Shown here piece by piece: positions 44,568-53,652 of a stretch of DNA of 64,000 bases. Every line of letters begins with the position of its first letter. Positions within the stretch are counted from its first letter, which is position 1. The notes below the pieces were generated by a model. It ran no database searches. It was not told the origin of the DNA and was given only the letters and a program-made list of their open reading frames with translations. Origin of the DNA: CAZRKC01 sp964600665 (GTDB lineage Bacteria > Bacillota > SLNR01); NCBI GenBank assembly GCA_964600665.1, contig CAZRKC010000002.1, positions 1 through 64,000 on the forward strand. The letters run 5' to 3'. Both the position numbers and the translations under genes were made by a program.

Positions 44568-45509
44568 ATGAAGAGGCTGGCTGTGGTTGTACCCTGTTAC
44601 AACGAAAAAGATGTAATTCTGCTGACGGCAGAAAAACTAAAACATAAGGTTCAGGCACTGATGGATAATAACCGGATTCGCTCCGACAGCAGGATCCTCT
44701 TTGTTGATGATGGCTCCAAAGACACCACATGGGATCTAATCGTGCAACTCCATGAAGGAGACCCGATTTTTTCCGGGGTCAAACTCTCCCGGAACCGGGG
44801 GCAGCAGAATGCGCTGCTGGCAGGCTTGCTATCTGCGGCGGCAGATTTTGATGTGACCATTTCCATGGATGCGGACCTTCAAGATGATGTGGGCGTCATG
44901 GACCAGATGCTGGACCGGTATGATCAAGGCATGGATGTGGTCTATGGGGTGCGGAAAACCCGGGGGAAGGACACATTTTTTAAACGTTGGTCTGCCGATG
45001 GATTTTACACCTTCATGCAGCATATGGGGGTGGAAATCATCCCCAATCATGCAGAATACCGGCTGATGAGCCAGCGGGCTGTTCAGGCCTTGGGGACGTT
45101 TCAGGAAGTCAATCTGTTTATTCGAGGACTCGTTCCTTTGGTGGGTTTTCCGTCTGATCGGGTCTATTATGACCGGGACCAGCGGGCTGCTGGTGAAACG
45201 AAATATTCATTGCGGAAGATGATGGAACTGGCTTTGGATGGGATTACGTCCTTCAGCCTGCGTCCCTTGCGGCTGATTCTGAGTGCAGGCGTTATGATGA
45301 TGGGTGTGGGGATCCTGCTGCTGTTCGCCTTCTTAGGGGTACGCGCTGGTGGACGGTTGATCAATCCCATCTTTTATCTGATTGCGACGCAGGTGGGATT
45401 GACGGGAATGATGGTCGCATGTTTGGGTGTGGTGGGTGAGTATGTGGGCAAGATTCTCATGGAAAGTAAACAGCGGCCACGGTATTTTATTGAAGAACGA
45501 CTGCCTTGA
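44568..45509 (+). CDS. Glycosyltransferase family 2, GtrB/DPM1-like
   Basis: 313 residues. The N-terminal GT-A domain has VVVPCYNEKDVI, FVDDGSKDTTWD, LSRNRGQQNALLAGL and MDADLQDD, then an amphipathic stretch and two C-terminal helices (about 232-265 and 275-300). This is the arrangement of polyprenyl-phosphate sugar synthases of the GtrB type. ATG 44568 has AGAGAGG upstream. It stands alone between terminators: after it comes the Mn2+ riboswitch. A likely role is making a lipid-phosphate sugar for envelope glycosylation. Confidence 0.85.
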   Translation: MKRLAVVVPCYNEKDVILLTAEKLKHKVQALMDNNRIRSDSRILFVDDGSKDTTWDLIVQLHEGDPIFSGVKLSRNRGQQNALLAGLLSAAADFDVTISMDADLQDDVGVMDQMLDRYDQGMDVVYGVRKTRGKDTFFKRWSADGFYTFMQHMGVEIIPNHAEYRLMSQRAVQALGTFQEVNLFIRGLVPLVGFPSDRVYYDRDQRAAGETKYSLRKMMELALDGITSFSLRPLRLILSAGVMMMGVGILLLFAFLGVRAGGRLINPIFYLIATQVGLTGMMVACLGVVGEYVGKILMESKQRPRYFIEERLP

Positions 45510-45531
45510 ACATTCCCTTTGGGATTTTCAG

Positions 45532-45560
45532 TTGACAGGCCATTTTTGATGCGTTAGAAT
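45532..45560 (+). promoter_or_regulatory. Promoter of the riboswitch-ATPase transcript
   Basis: TTGACA at 45532-45537, a 17-base spacer and TAGAAT at 45555-45560, just upstream of the riboswitch. Confidence 0.8.
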
Positions 45561-45571
45561 AAATTATCGAT

Positions 45572-45709
45572 AAAGGGGAGTAGCTCACAGGCACCTCTGT
45601 CCCGGGATGGCGTCAAGCCGGTTGATAAGAACCCGCTACCCGGCCAAGTATTTTTGGGAGCAAGACCTTTATTTCAGCTCAGGCGAGCTGGAATAAAGGT
45701 TTTTTTTTG
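45572..45709 (+). promoter_or_regulatory. yybP-ykoY (Mn2+) riboswitch with terminator
   Basis: The leader matches the conserved elements of the family: AAAGGGGAGTAGCT at the 5' end, a GGCGTCAAGCC segment, AACCCGCTACCCGG and the highly conserved GCAAGACCTTTATTT. The last part forms the left arm of an intrinsic terminator: ACCTTTATT-CAGCTC-aggc-GAGCTG-AATAAAGGT followed by eight T. In this family Mn2+ binding prevents termination, turning expression on when Mn2+ is high. It governs the P-type ATPase that follows, so that ATPase is likely to export Mn2+. Confidence 0.92.
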
Positions 45710-45747
45710 GCCTTTGCACGCCTCAGCCAGATAGAGGAGGAATCGAG

Positions 45748-48489
45748 ATGGAGCAACCGCAAAATTGGGCAACGATGGATGTCAATGAAGTATGTCAGGT
45801 CATGGACTGTGATCCCGCTTCTGGTCTGACCGACCATGAAGTCGAACTTCGCCGCAAACAGGCTGGGTTCAATGAATTGACTGAGAAAATAAAAGTGTCG
45901 CCATGGGGGATCTTTATTGCCCAGTTCAAAGATTTCATGGTCCTGGTTCTTTTGGGAGCTGCCGTGTTGTCCGGCATGTTAGGCGAGGTAGCTGATACCA
46001 TCGCCATTTTGGCCATCATTCTGGTCAATGCGATATTGGGTTTCATTCAAGAATACCGGGCGGAAAAATCCATGGATGCCCTAAAAGAAATGGCTGCACC
46101 AACGGCACGGGTAATGCGAAACGGCAAGCAGCAAATTTTGCCGGCCCGGATGCTGGTACTGGGGGATGTGGTGGTCCTGGACTCCGGTGATAAAGTGCCG
46201 GCGGACGGACGTCTGTTGAATGTCAGCAATCTCCGCGTGGACGAAGCCATGCTCACCGGGGAGTCCAAGCCGTCAAAGAAAATCCTGGATGCGATCGTAA
46301 CGGTTGACAGCAGCCCTGCAGACAAGAAAAATATGGTATTCATGGGTACCATCGTGACGGATGGGCGAGGACTGATGGTGGTCACAGCCACGGGTATGAA
46401 AACTGAAATGGGCAAGATCGCCCATATGCTGCAGTCTGTGGAAGAGGAGCAGACCCCGTTGCAGGTGCGTCTGGATCAACTGGGTCGTTGGCTGGTATAT
46501 GGTTGTCTGGGTATTTGTGTGGTGGTGGCGCTGACCGGTATCGCCCGGGGTGAAGACACCATGACCATGCTGCTGGTGGGGGTCAGTCTGGCGGTTGCCG
46601 CAATACCGGAAGGACTGCCGGCCATTGTGACTGTATCCTTGGCCATGGGGGTGCAGCGGATGATCAAACGCCATGCCTTGATCCGTCGACTCCCGGCAGT
46701 GGAAACATTAGGTTGCACCACATATATCTGTTCGGATAAGACAGGAACCCTGACGGAGAATAAAATGACTTTACGCAAGATTCATATCGACAACCGGACG
46801 TTCGATATTACCGGGGTAGGCTATCAACCCGTCGGGGAGTTTCAGCTGGATAAACAGTCGATCCAGGAGGATGATTTTGAACGTTTGTCCCATTTGCTCT
46901 CCATCGGGGCGTTATGCAACAATGCCATTTTGCATGAGATTCCCAATGGCAGCAATGGCAGTGATTGGACTTTAGCCGGGGATCCGACGGAAGGATCCAT
47001 TGTGGTCGCCGCAGCAAAAGCGGGGATTTCCCATGATGATCTTAACCGCCAGTACCCGCGATTGAAGGAATTTCCCTTTGATTCCGACCGTAAACGCATG
47101 AGTACGGTGAATCGCACGCCGACCGGGGGCGGTATGGTGTGCGTCAAGGGTGCAGCGGAATCCTTGCTTGACCTTTGTGATGGAATCTGGGAACAGGGGT
47201 ATATTAAAAGCATGACTGATGATGACCGGAACCGGATCATGAAAGTCAACGAGCAGATGGCCGCAAGTGCTTTGCGGGTGCTGGGGATTGCATATAAGGA
47301 TGTTGCAGATCCGGAAGTAATCACGGATGAGACTGCTGAAACCGGCCTGATTTTTTCGGGTTTGGTGGGAATGATCGATCCCCCGCGGGTGGAAGCCAAA
47401 GCTGCCATCGAGAAATGTCATCTAGCGGGAATCCGCACGGTGATGATCACGGGTGACCATCGTCTTACTGCCCAGGCCATCGGTCAGGAATTGAATCTGA
47501 TTCAAGCAGGGGACCGCATTTTGACGGGTGTGGAAATTGATCAGATGACCGTGGATGAATTAGCCGATATTGCAGAGCATGTACCTGTATATGCCCGTGT
47601 GGCACCTCACCACAAGCTGAACATCGTTCGGGCACTGGAATCCAAGGGGCATGTAGTGGCGATGACTGGAGATGGTGTCAACGATGCCCCGGCCGTGAAA
47701 GAGGCGGATATCGGCGTTGCTATGGGCATCACGGGAACGGATGTAACCAAAGAAGCATCCTCAATGATTCTTCTTGATGATAACTTCGCCACCATCGTGG
47801 CCGCCGTGGAGGAAGGCCGGGCGATTTACGATAATATCCGGAAATTTATACGCTATCTGCTGTCTTGTAACGTAGGCGAGGTCATGACCATGTTCATCGC
47901 ATCATTGCTTGGCTTACCGTTGCCATTGCTGCCGATCCAGATTTTATGGGTCAATTTGGCCACAGACGGGTTGCCGGCAATGGCCTTGGGAGTTGATCCG
48001 GCCGACCCGGACATTATGGATCGGGATCCCCGGGGGAGCGATGAGAATATTTTTTCACGAGGTCTCAGCCGGGTGATCGTGCTACGCGGGCTGGTAATCA
48101 GTTTGATTACATTGACGGCATTTACTTTCGCACTGCGCTGGTATCCGGGGCAGCTGAATATTGCCCGGACATTTGCCTTTACTTCCCTCGTGGTGTCGCA
48201 ATTAATCCATGTCTTTGAATGCCGCTCAGAAACCCATTCAATCTTTCGGGTTGGGGTATTCACGAACATGTATCTGATTGGAGCCGTGGTGTCATCATTG
48301 ATGTTATTACTGGCGGTTATCTATATCCCGTCTCTTCAGCCCATCTTTCGCACCGTGCCATTGGAACCGATTCAGTGGGCGGGTATCGTCGGGCTCTGTT
48401 TAGCCGGTTCTGTGGTAATGAAAGGGTTGATGAGCATCACCAATCTGATATTGGGGCCAGTGGGTAATCCCCGGCGGAAGGTGGCATAA
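45748..48489 (+). CDS. P2-type cation-transporting ATPase (Mn2+/Ca2+ exporter)
   Basis: 913 residues. It shows the cation ATPase N-terminus, TGES in [10 protein letters not shown], the [12 protein letters not shown] transmembrane site, phosphorylated D330 in [11 protein letters not shown] and [16 protein letters not shown], then four to six C-terminal helices. PEGLP is typical of Ca2+/Mn2+ type II ATPases. GAGGAGG precedes the ATG. Control by a Mn2+-sensing riboswitch points to Mn2+ export; Ca2+ remains possible. It is followed by a half-size Gdt1-type protein, another Mn2+/Ca2+ transporter family, but that gene has its own promoter. Confidence 0.92.
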   Translation: MEQPQNWATMDVNEVCQVMDCDPASGLTDHEVELRRKQAGFNELTEKIKVSPWGIFIAQFKDFMVLVLLGAAVLSGMLGEVADTIAILAIILVNAILGFIQEYRAEKSMDALKEMAAPTARVMRNGKQQILPARMLVLGDVVVLDSGDKVPADGRLLNVSNLRVDEAMLTGESKPSKKILDAIVTVDSSPADKKNMVFMGTIVTDGRGLMVVTATGMKTEMGKIAHMLQSVEEEQTPLQVRLDQLGRWLVYGCLGICVVVALTGIARGEDTMTMLLVGVSLAVAAIPEGLPAIVTVSLAMGVQRMIKRHALIRRLPAVETLGCTTYICSDKTGTLTENKMTLRKIHIDNRTFDITGVGYQPVGEFQLDKQSIQEDDFERLSHLLSIGALCNNAILHEIPNGSNGSDWTLAGDPTEGSIVVAAAKAGISHDDLNRQYPRLKEFPFDSDRKRMSTVNRTPTGGGMVCVKGAAESLLDLCDGIWEQGYIKSMTDDDRNRIMKVNEQMAASALRVLGIAYKDVADPEVITDETAETGLIFSGLVGMIDPPRVEAKAAIEKCHLAGIRTVMITGDHRLTAQAIGQELNLIQAGDRILTGVEIDQMTVDELADIAEHVPVYARVAPHHKLNIVRALESKGHVVAMTGDGVNDAPAVKEADIGVAMGITGTDVTKEASSMILLDDNFATIVAAVEEGRAIYDNIRKFIRYLLSCNVGEVMTMFIASLLGLPLPLLPIQILWVNLATDGLPAMALGVDPADPDIMDRDPRGSDENIFSRGLSRVIVLRGLVISLITLTAFTFALRWYPGQLNIARTFAFTSLVVSQLIHVFECRSETHSIFRVGVFTNMYLIGAVVSSLMLLLAVIYIPSLQPIFRTVPLEPIQWAGIVGLCLAGSVVMKGLMSITNLILGPVGNPRRKVA

Positions 48490-48492
48490 CCC

Positions 48493-48521
48493 TTGCCGAT
48501 GATACCCGATTGGGGTATAAT
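48493..48521 (+). promoter_or_regulatory. Promoter with second CsoR-type operator, gdt1-like/csoR operon
   Basis: TTGCCG at 48493-48498, a 17-base spacer and TATAAT at 48516-48521. ATACCC-GATTG-GGGTAT at 48502-48518 is a 17-bp inverted repeat that lies between -35 and -10 and overlaps the -10, matching in length and ends the operator in front of copA. Confidence 0.78.
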
Positions 48522-48545
48522 GAATTTTGAAATGGAGGAATGCAA

Positions 48546-48857
48546 ATGAATTGGAAACTTATGGTCACGGCCTTTGGACTGCTGTTCTTAGCTGAACTGG
48601 GTGATAAGACTCAGTTGGCTGTATTTACCTTAGTGACCCAACATAAAGATCCTTGGTCCATTTTCATCGGCGCCTCCGTGGCCTTGATCATCGTGACCTT
48701 TATCGGCGCTTTTTTCGGTCATCTGGTAACCTGTTATGTCCCCACGGTCTATCTGCAGGCTGGTGCGGGGATACTATTCGTCGGCATCGGGATGGTGGTC
48801 CTTTGGAAAGCAGCCCCTGAATTGATCGCCTATCTGGCAGCGATGAAGAACATCTGA
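48546..48857 (+). CDS. Half-size Gdt1/TMEM165 (UPF0016) family transporter
   Basis: 103 residues with about three helices. The single motif FLAELGDKTQLAVFTL near the N-terminus is the cation-binding E-x-G-D-K/T signature of this family, which otherwise has two copies in a protein of about 200 residues. This one therefore has half of the normal layout and probably works as a homo- or heterodimer. ATG 48546 is chosen because GGAGG lies 7 bases upstream; an ATG at 48540 is too close. It lies behind a CsoR-type operator and just before csoR, linking Mn2+/Ca2+-type transport with copper control. Confidence 0.8.
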   Translation: MNWKLMVTAFGLLFLAELGDKTQLAVFTLVTQHKDPWSIFIGASVALIIVTFIGAFFGHLVTCYVPTVYLQAGAGILFVGIGMVVLWKAAPELIAYLAAMKNI

Positions 48858-48888
48858 GACAAGCAGTCGGAGGAAAGGAGCGATACGG

Positions 48889-49170
48889 ATGGAGACTCCT
48901 GAGGAATTTGCCAAAGCAAAAGAGCAGCTTCTTGCCAGGTTGAGGAAGATTGAAGGACAGGTGAGAGGGTTGCAACGGATGATCGAAGACGATCGGTACT
49001 GTGTGGATATTCTGGTTCAAGTGGCAGCGGTTCGGGCAGCCTTGAATCGAGTGGGTCTGTCGGTTCTGGAGAAACACACCCGCGGGTGCGTGGTGAATGC
49101 AGTCAAAATGGATCAAGGTGATGAAGTTGTGGATGAGCTGATGGATGTGTTAATGAAATTTATCAAATAG
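48889..49170 (+). CDS. csoR: Copper-sensing repressor CsoR
   Basis: 93 residues, all-helical. The Cu(I) ligands of the family are present: Cys38 in DRYCVDIL, His63 and Cys67 in EKHTRGCV. Conserved LRKIEGQVRGLQRMI is also seen. Cu(I) binding releases it from DNA. It has no classic HTH, as expected. AGGAAAGGAG precedes the ATG. It is the second gene behind a site that matches the copA operator, so autoregulation is likely, and it is the probable repressor of copA-copZ about 12 kb away. Confidence 0.92.
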   Translation: METPEEFAKAKEQLLARLRKIEGQVRGLQRMIEDDRYCVDILVQVAAVRAALNRVGLSVLEKHTRGCVVNAVKMDQGDEVVDELMDVLMKFIK

Positions 49171-49448
49171 ACTTGACTTCCTCTGTGGAGGCGGGCAAAT
49201 TGAAAACGGATAAAAGAATGTGGGTGCTTTAGAGGTTATAGTAGGGTTAAGTGGATTTATAACTAAAAGCGATGTCGAATAGCATACAGGGATCAGTTCA
49301 TGGAAGCAAATCAAAGCAAGGAATTGTGCTGTACCAGTTAGGAATTACTGCTTATATAATGGCAAAGTAGGTTTGATGGCAGCGTTTTGCGAGTGTGCCG
49401 TGTTTTCGATTTTCGAATTCTCTGAGGTTAAGAGAGAAGGTTGATTAT

Positions 49449-49739
49449 TTGAACCATAAAACGTATGAATTTGAAGCCATCATTCAAAAAGTCCCCGATA
49501 TAGACGGTGCATATGTTGAGTTTCCATATGATGTGAGGTCTGAGTTCGGCAAGGGCAGAGTAAAAGTTTATGCAACTTTTGATGGTGAACTTTATCATGG
49601 GAGCATTGTTAATATGGGCGTAAAGAATGCTGATGAATCAGTGTGCTACATCATTGGTTTAAGCAAGGAAATTCGTTCCAAAATTGGCAAGCAACCAGGC
49701 GACAGAGTAATGGTGACTATTACGGAAAGAGAACGATAA
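49449..49739 (+). CDS. DUF1905 domain protein
   Basis: About 96 residues. The core ([20 protein letters not shown], then [20 protein letters not shown] and [16 protein letters not shown]) matches DUF1905, a small beta-rich domain of unknown function. TTG 49449 has AGAAGG upstream; a longer reading from GTG 49395 lacks a ribosome-binding site. Composition is AT-rich from here to about 54 kb, unlike the metal-homeostasis genes before it. Confidence 0.72.
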   Translation: MNHKTYEFEAIIQKVPDIDGAYVEFPYDVRSEFGKGRVKVYATFDGELYHGSIVNMGVKNADESVCYIIGLSKEIRSKIGKQPGDRVMVTITERER

Positions 49740-50591
49740 GCGTGACAAGGGGTTGTGCTCGAAATGCAATCGAAACTCTGACGTTCAGAACAAGGACATT
49801 TCTGTGGGAATACCCAAAATGATCAATTCAAATCGCTTCCCACTGAGATTTTCCAAACTGATTGGATTAAAAGTTCGGAAACATATGTAACACCGATCAG
49901 ATGTTATGGAGCGTATGTCGCAAAGGGTTGCCAGTTTTCTGTAGGGAACATCACATCAAATATTTAGTAAACAAAAAAGTCACGAATTACAAATGGTGCT
50001 TCGTAACCGGGTATGACCATTATGAAGAACTCAAATGCCAACAGTAAGAAAGATGGTAAGTGACTGAGACGCACCTCCGATCCAGTCACTTTTGAAATTC
50101 ATGATATTCTGATTATGGAAACCCTTGTTTTTGCTGATTGATTATGCAGATCGTGTTCAAATCGCAGCGAGCGACAACCATTGTGAAGATCTACACTGAA
50201 AGATGTATGGCATGCTGTTCTGAGGATGGTTATTGCCAACCGCAAGCGAAAGTGAAAATTCTCACATGCTATTGCTCAAGAAATGGATGAAACTTTCTTA
50301 CACAGGTAGCGGTGAGGGCAAGTGGTGTCTTCATCGACGAATCATTCCGTACGGAATATCTATGGGTTTACCTTTAATGGGGGGGTGACGCTGATGGTTT
50401 GAATAGACCCCAATGGGTTAAACCGAGGTCTGTACTGCCGAGAACAATGGATGTCTGAAGGAAGCAGTTTTTTGAGCTTTTGCAGCTAAGAATGAGTCAG
50501 ATCCGGAGTAATCGATTGAGAAGTTGACAATCAGCAAATAGTATTTTGTCTCGGATTTTGAACAAGATATTGTTTGAACCAGAGGAGCATC
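49740..50591. other. Gene-poor stretch with broken reading frames
   Basis: About 850 bases without a credible gene. Two open frames of around 50 codons occur near 49830-49970 and 49900-50045, both ended by stops and without ribosome-binding sites. The sequence reads like decayed coding DNA, but no family is recognisable. Confidence 0.45.
50058..50094 (+). terminator. Terminator-like hairpin in the gene-poor stretch
   Basis: AAGTGACTG (50058-50066) pairs perfectly with CAGTCACTT (50083-50091), followed by TTT. It lies just after a reading frame that stops near 50045, so it may once have ended a gene. Confidence 0.5.
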
Positions 50592-51041
50592 ATGATGAAG
50601 AATAAAAATCCTTCAATGATTTTGCGGATAATTGCAATCCTTTTCGCCGGGGCAGGCATGACCGTGAGTATATTCGCTTTGCCAACTTTTGGAACAGCGA
50701 TCGCAAAGAACTTTCCCGAATATGCTTATATGCAATACCCGATTCTCGCTGGCATATACGCGGCGGCTATTTGCTATTTTTTCGCACTGGTTCAATTATG
50801 GCTCTTGTTGAACGATATTGATCGAGACAGTATGCTTTCGGGAAAAAGGTTGAAAGCAATCCGGTTTAGCGCAATTGTTTTCAGCGTGCTGTATGCTTTT
50901 TGTGCAATGCCAATTATTTATTTGGCTGCAGATGCAGGTGATGCGCCGGGATTGATCATCTTTGGAATGTACATAAATTTGTTTCCCATAGGGATAGCAG
51001 CAGTTGCAGCAATTTTGGAACGATTTGCTGCAAAATGCTGA
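50592..51041 (+). CDS. DUF2975-like membrane protein
   Basis: 149 residues with four hydrophobic segments at about 9-31, 45-67, 86-107 and 117-140. The overall plan fits DUF2975, small membrane proteins often encoded with a short XRE regulator; no such regulator is seen downstream, so the module seems incomplete. GAGGAG precedes the two adjacent ATGs at 50592 and 50595. AT-rich. Confidence 0.6.
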   Translation: MMKNKNPSMILRIIAILFAGAGMTVSIFALPTFGTAIAKNFPEYAYMQYPILAGIYAAAICYFFALVQLWLLLNDIDRDSMLSGKRLKAIRFSAIVFSVLYAFCAMPIIYLAADAGDAPGLIIFGMYINLFPIGIAAVAAILERFAAKC

Positions 51042-51250
51042 TTTGGATATGTAATACATAGATACAGAAATATTCATATCGCTTTAAACTTCGAGAAAAC
51101 GATGGGTTCTCATTATCTGGAATTGAAGACGGGTGTTTGGATGATTGATATGAGTGGGTAGGTCTTCGGAATAAACAGACTGTTTGAGGGTGATACATTA
51201 ATCCAAATAGGAATGTGTGAAATTTAATCAAACAGAGATGGGTGTGAAAT

Positions 51251-52105
51251 ATGAAGAGGGGTAAAAAAATTATGTACTGGGTCTTAAAAATATTCGCATT
51301 AATGATTCTAGGAGCATTTGTGTGGTTTTCGATTCCATATTCACCAATGAAATCTGAGTTTTCACTGAAAAAATATCCATTTGCAAAGGAACAGCCTACC
51401 GGCCAGTTCTTTACGATGGAGGATATTGCCGGACTCCCAGTTCCATTGCAAAACTATTTTGTAAATTGCGGATATATCGGCAAACCCAAAATGTCCAATA
51501 TGAAAATTCAACATCATGATGTGGACTTTATTCTAAACTCCAAAGCGTTGAAAATTAAATGCACTCAATATAACTCTGGCGAAGTGCCGGATAGAATCGC
51601 GCTCATTGATACAAGTTTGTACGGAATACCTTTTGAAGGGCTCGATACTTACCAAAATGGTGCTGGTTCAATGAAAGGTATGATCGCCAAAAGTGTTGTT
51701 CTTTTTAATCAGACTGGTGAAGCAATGAACCAATCCAGCCTCGTCAATTGTCTTGCTGAAAGCCTGATGATTCCGAGCATTGCTCTAAAAGATTTTATTC
51801 AATGGGAAACGGTCGATGAAAATCAAGTTAAAGGCACGATTTCATATTATGATTTATCTGTGAGTGGAATTTTCACCTTCGATATCGATGGTTACTTGAC
51901 TTCCTTTACCACAAATGACCGATTATTTGTTGACACAGATGGCACAGTCAATAACATTCAATGGTCTGCAATATGCGGAGATTATCGGGAAATTGACGGG
52001 GTTATGCAGCCAAGAACGCTCAAAGCGATCTGGCATATGCCCGAAGGTGACTTAGTATATTTTGATGGCCATGATACTGTTATAGAGTATAATGTAACTG
52101 AATAA
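51251..52105 (+). CDS. Membrane-anchored DUF6544-like protein
   Basis: 284 residues. An N-terminal membrane helix (residues 8-26, VLKIFALMILGAFVWFSIPY) is followed by a beta-rich extracytoplasmic domain. The GLPVPLQNYFVNCGYIGKPK segment is characteristic of the DUF6544-like group, as is the C-terminal CGDYREIDGVMQPRTLKAIW. Function unknown. An ATG at 51272 is another possible start. It is followed by a strong terminator. Confidence 0.6.
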   Translation: MKRGKKIMYWVLKIFALMILGAFVWFSIPYSPMKSEFSLKKYPFAKEQPTGQFFTMEDIAGLPVPLQNYFVNCGYIGKPKMSNMKIQHHDVDFILNSKALKIKCTQYNSGEVPDRIALIDTSLYGIPFEGLDTYQNGAGSMKGMIAKSVVLFNQTGEAMNQSSLVNCLAESLMIPSIALKDFIQWETVDENQVKGTISYYDLSVSGIFTFDIDGYLTSFTTNDRLFVDTDGTVNNIQWSAICGDYREIDGVMQPRTLKAIWHMPEGDLVYFDGHDTVIEYNVTE

Positions 52106-52160
52106 ATAAACATGAAGATTTCATGAGACGAATAATCGCATTTCACAGTGGATAAATGAG

Positions 52161-52196
52161 CAAGACACTCTCGGACAAGTTCCTTTGAGTGTCTTG
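52161..52196. terminator. Terminator between convergent genes
   Basis: CAAGACACTC (52161-52170) pairs perfectly with GAGTGTCTTG (52187-52196) around a 16-base loop, followed by TTAATTAT. Serves the gene ending at 52105 and possibly the leftward gene at 52297. Confidence 0.7.
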
Positions 52197-52296
52197 TTAA
52201 TTATCTACCTTCTCCATCACAAGTATCATCACGCCAGGAGAGTTCGATACAGATTCTGGGCGTTATGAGGACCTTTAATCTTCATGACCACATTAC

Positions 52297-52989
52297 CTAT
52301 TTCGCGTCCTGGGTCTCGATGGCTAACTGTTTGAATTTTAACATCAGCAGCGTGATAAATATCACCCAGGGTATGAGGGATAGCAAAGAAAAAATCATGC
52401 CTAACTTTCCAGCTGATGATGGGACAATCATGAAGAACCCAGACGTTAATCCCCATAACCCTACGGATTTCTTAAACATTCCGCTTCTGATTATTGCACA
52501 TGAGAATAATAGTAAGGATATTGTACTCAACACGTAGTAAGCATTAAAGGTCGTCCCGGTATAACCGGCCATTACGGCCTCGCCAGCTGCCAAATATAGC
52601 GATTGCTGTTCTGGCAGCGCCAAAAAAAACTGTTTGCTCAGGGTCAGCATTTCAAATGCAGGGTTAGAGGGATAATAGCATGCGACGCCGATTAATCCAA
52701 AACATAATGCCAAGAGTGCAGTGACGGGCTTTTCCTGGTATAAGTAGACAAAGAGGGCTAAATAAATGATGACAAGAATCATGTTGTTGATCAGATAAAG
52801 AAAATCCAAGCTCAGGAGCCCTAAGAACGGACTTCGATGATACAGCTCAAAGAATCCGATAATTGTGTCCGGCGGCGGTGAAATCACATAAATAGCGATT
52901 TGTAGTGGAATGATTATGAGCATTACGAAAGTGAATTGCCCTGTGATGTGATAAAGCGGTCGAAAGTTGCTATTGAAGCCTTGATTCAT
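52297..52989 (-). CDS. DUF4386-like membrane protein
   Basis: 230 residues with about six hydrophobic segments. The layout and the RPLYHITGQFTFVMLIIIPL start, the central LAAGEAVMAGYTGTTFNAYY loop and the GMFKKSVGLWGLTSG loop suggest the DUF4386 family. TAAGGAGG precedes the ATG, 14 bases after the tetR stop, so the two are co-transcribed leftwards and the regulator probably controls this protein. Function unknown. Confidence 0.65.
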   Translation of the reverse strand: MNQGFNSNFRPLYHITGQFTFVMLIIIPLQIAIYVISPPPDTIIGFFELYHRSPFLGLLSLDFLYLINNMILVIIYLALFVYLYQEKPVTALLALCFGLIGVACYYPSNPAFEMLTLSKQFFLALPEQQSLYLAAGEAVMAGYTGTTFNAYYVLSTISLLLFSCAIIRSGMFKKSVGLWGLTSGFFMIVPSSAGKLGMIFSLLSLIPWVIFITLLMLKFKQLAIETQDAK

Positions 52990-53003
52990 GAGATAAATCC
53001 TCC

Positions 53004-53600
53004 TTAGTTAGTTGCATTGTTCTTTTTGAGCAAGTACCCTAGTAGCGTTGTCAGTTCTACTTTGATGTCTTTATTTTGTAAAGAACCGTTGGATGAGAAA
53101 CTCAGCATAATCATACCAAGTAAAGCGTATATGATTGTCTTTGCGACAATTTGAACATTTTCGGGTTGAATGACACCTTCTTGAATCAGCCTTTTGAATG
53201 ATTTTTGCAGTATGCCTTGAAATCGCTGTTCAATCTGATGAAACCGATCATCTTCCCCCAGCTGAATAAAAGGATAGAAGTAAAAGAAACGAAACACGTT
53301 CGGATGTTTGAAAAAATAGTCCAAATAGCAGAAAAAAGCATCAAGGATTTCTTCTATCGGATCAGCTTTATTAAATGTAACGGATGTTAGATCTGCGATC
53401 ATTTCCTCAATCATATCAATACGTAATACCCATAAAAGTTCGTTCATGTCCTTAAAATAATAATACAGATTGGTATGCGAATAACCTGTTACTTCAGCCA
53501 AATATCGAACAGTAATGGCTTCGTGTCCTTTAACATGGAGGATGCCTTTTGCAGCTTCGATGATTTCTTTCTGCGTGCGTTCTTTTTTCGTCTGTTTCAT
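53004..53600 (-). CDS. TetR/AcrR family transcriptional regulator
   Basis: 198 residues. The N-terminal domain has the TetR HTH (ITVRYLAEVTGYSHTNLYYY, then FKDMNELLW), followed by an all-helical ligand-binding domain. GGAGG precedes the ATG. It sits upstream of the membrane protein gene on the same strand. Two palindromic sites lie in its own promoter region, so autorepression of the two-gene operon is likely. Ligand unknown. Confidence 0.85.
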   Translation of the reverse strand: MKQTKKERTQKEIIEAAKGILHVKGHEAITVRYLAEVTGYSHTNLYYYFKDMNELLWVLRIDMIEEMIADLTSVTFNKADPIEEILDAFFCYLDYFFKHPNVFRFFYFYPFIQLGEDDRFHQIEQRFQGILQKSFKRLIQEGVIQPENVQIVAKTIIYALLGMIMLSFSSNGSLQNKDIKVELTTLLGYLLKKNNATN

Positions 53601-53616
53601 AGCAACCTCCGATATA

Positions 53617-53652
53617 TTTAACTAAGTTAATTTAATTTTACTTAGTTAAAAT
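53617..53652 (-). promoter_or_regulatory. Palindromic operator sites of the tetR operon
   Basis: TTAACTAAGTTAA at 53618-53630 is a perfect 13-base palindrome around a central A, and TTTTACTTAGTTAAAA follows at about 53637-53652 as an imperfect second copy. The shared half is TTAACTAAGT/ACTTAGTTAA. It lies directly upstream of the tetR start. Confidence 0.7.
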
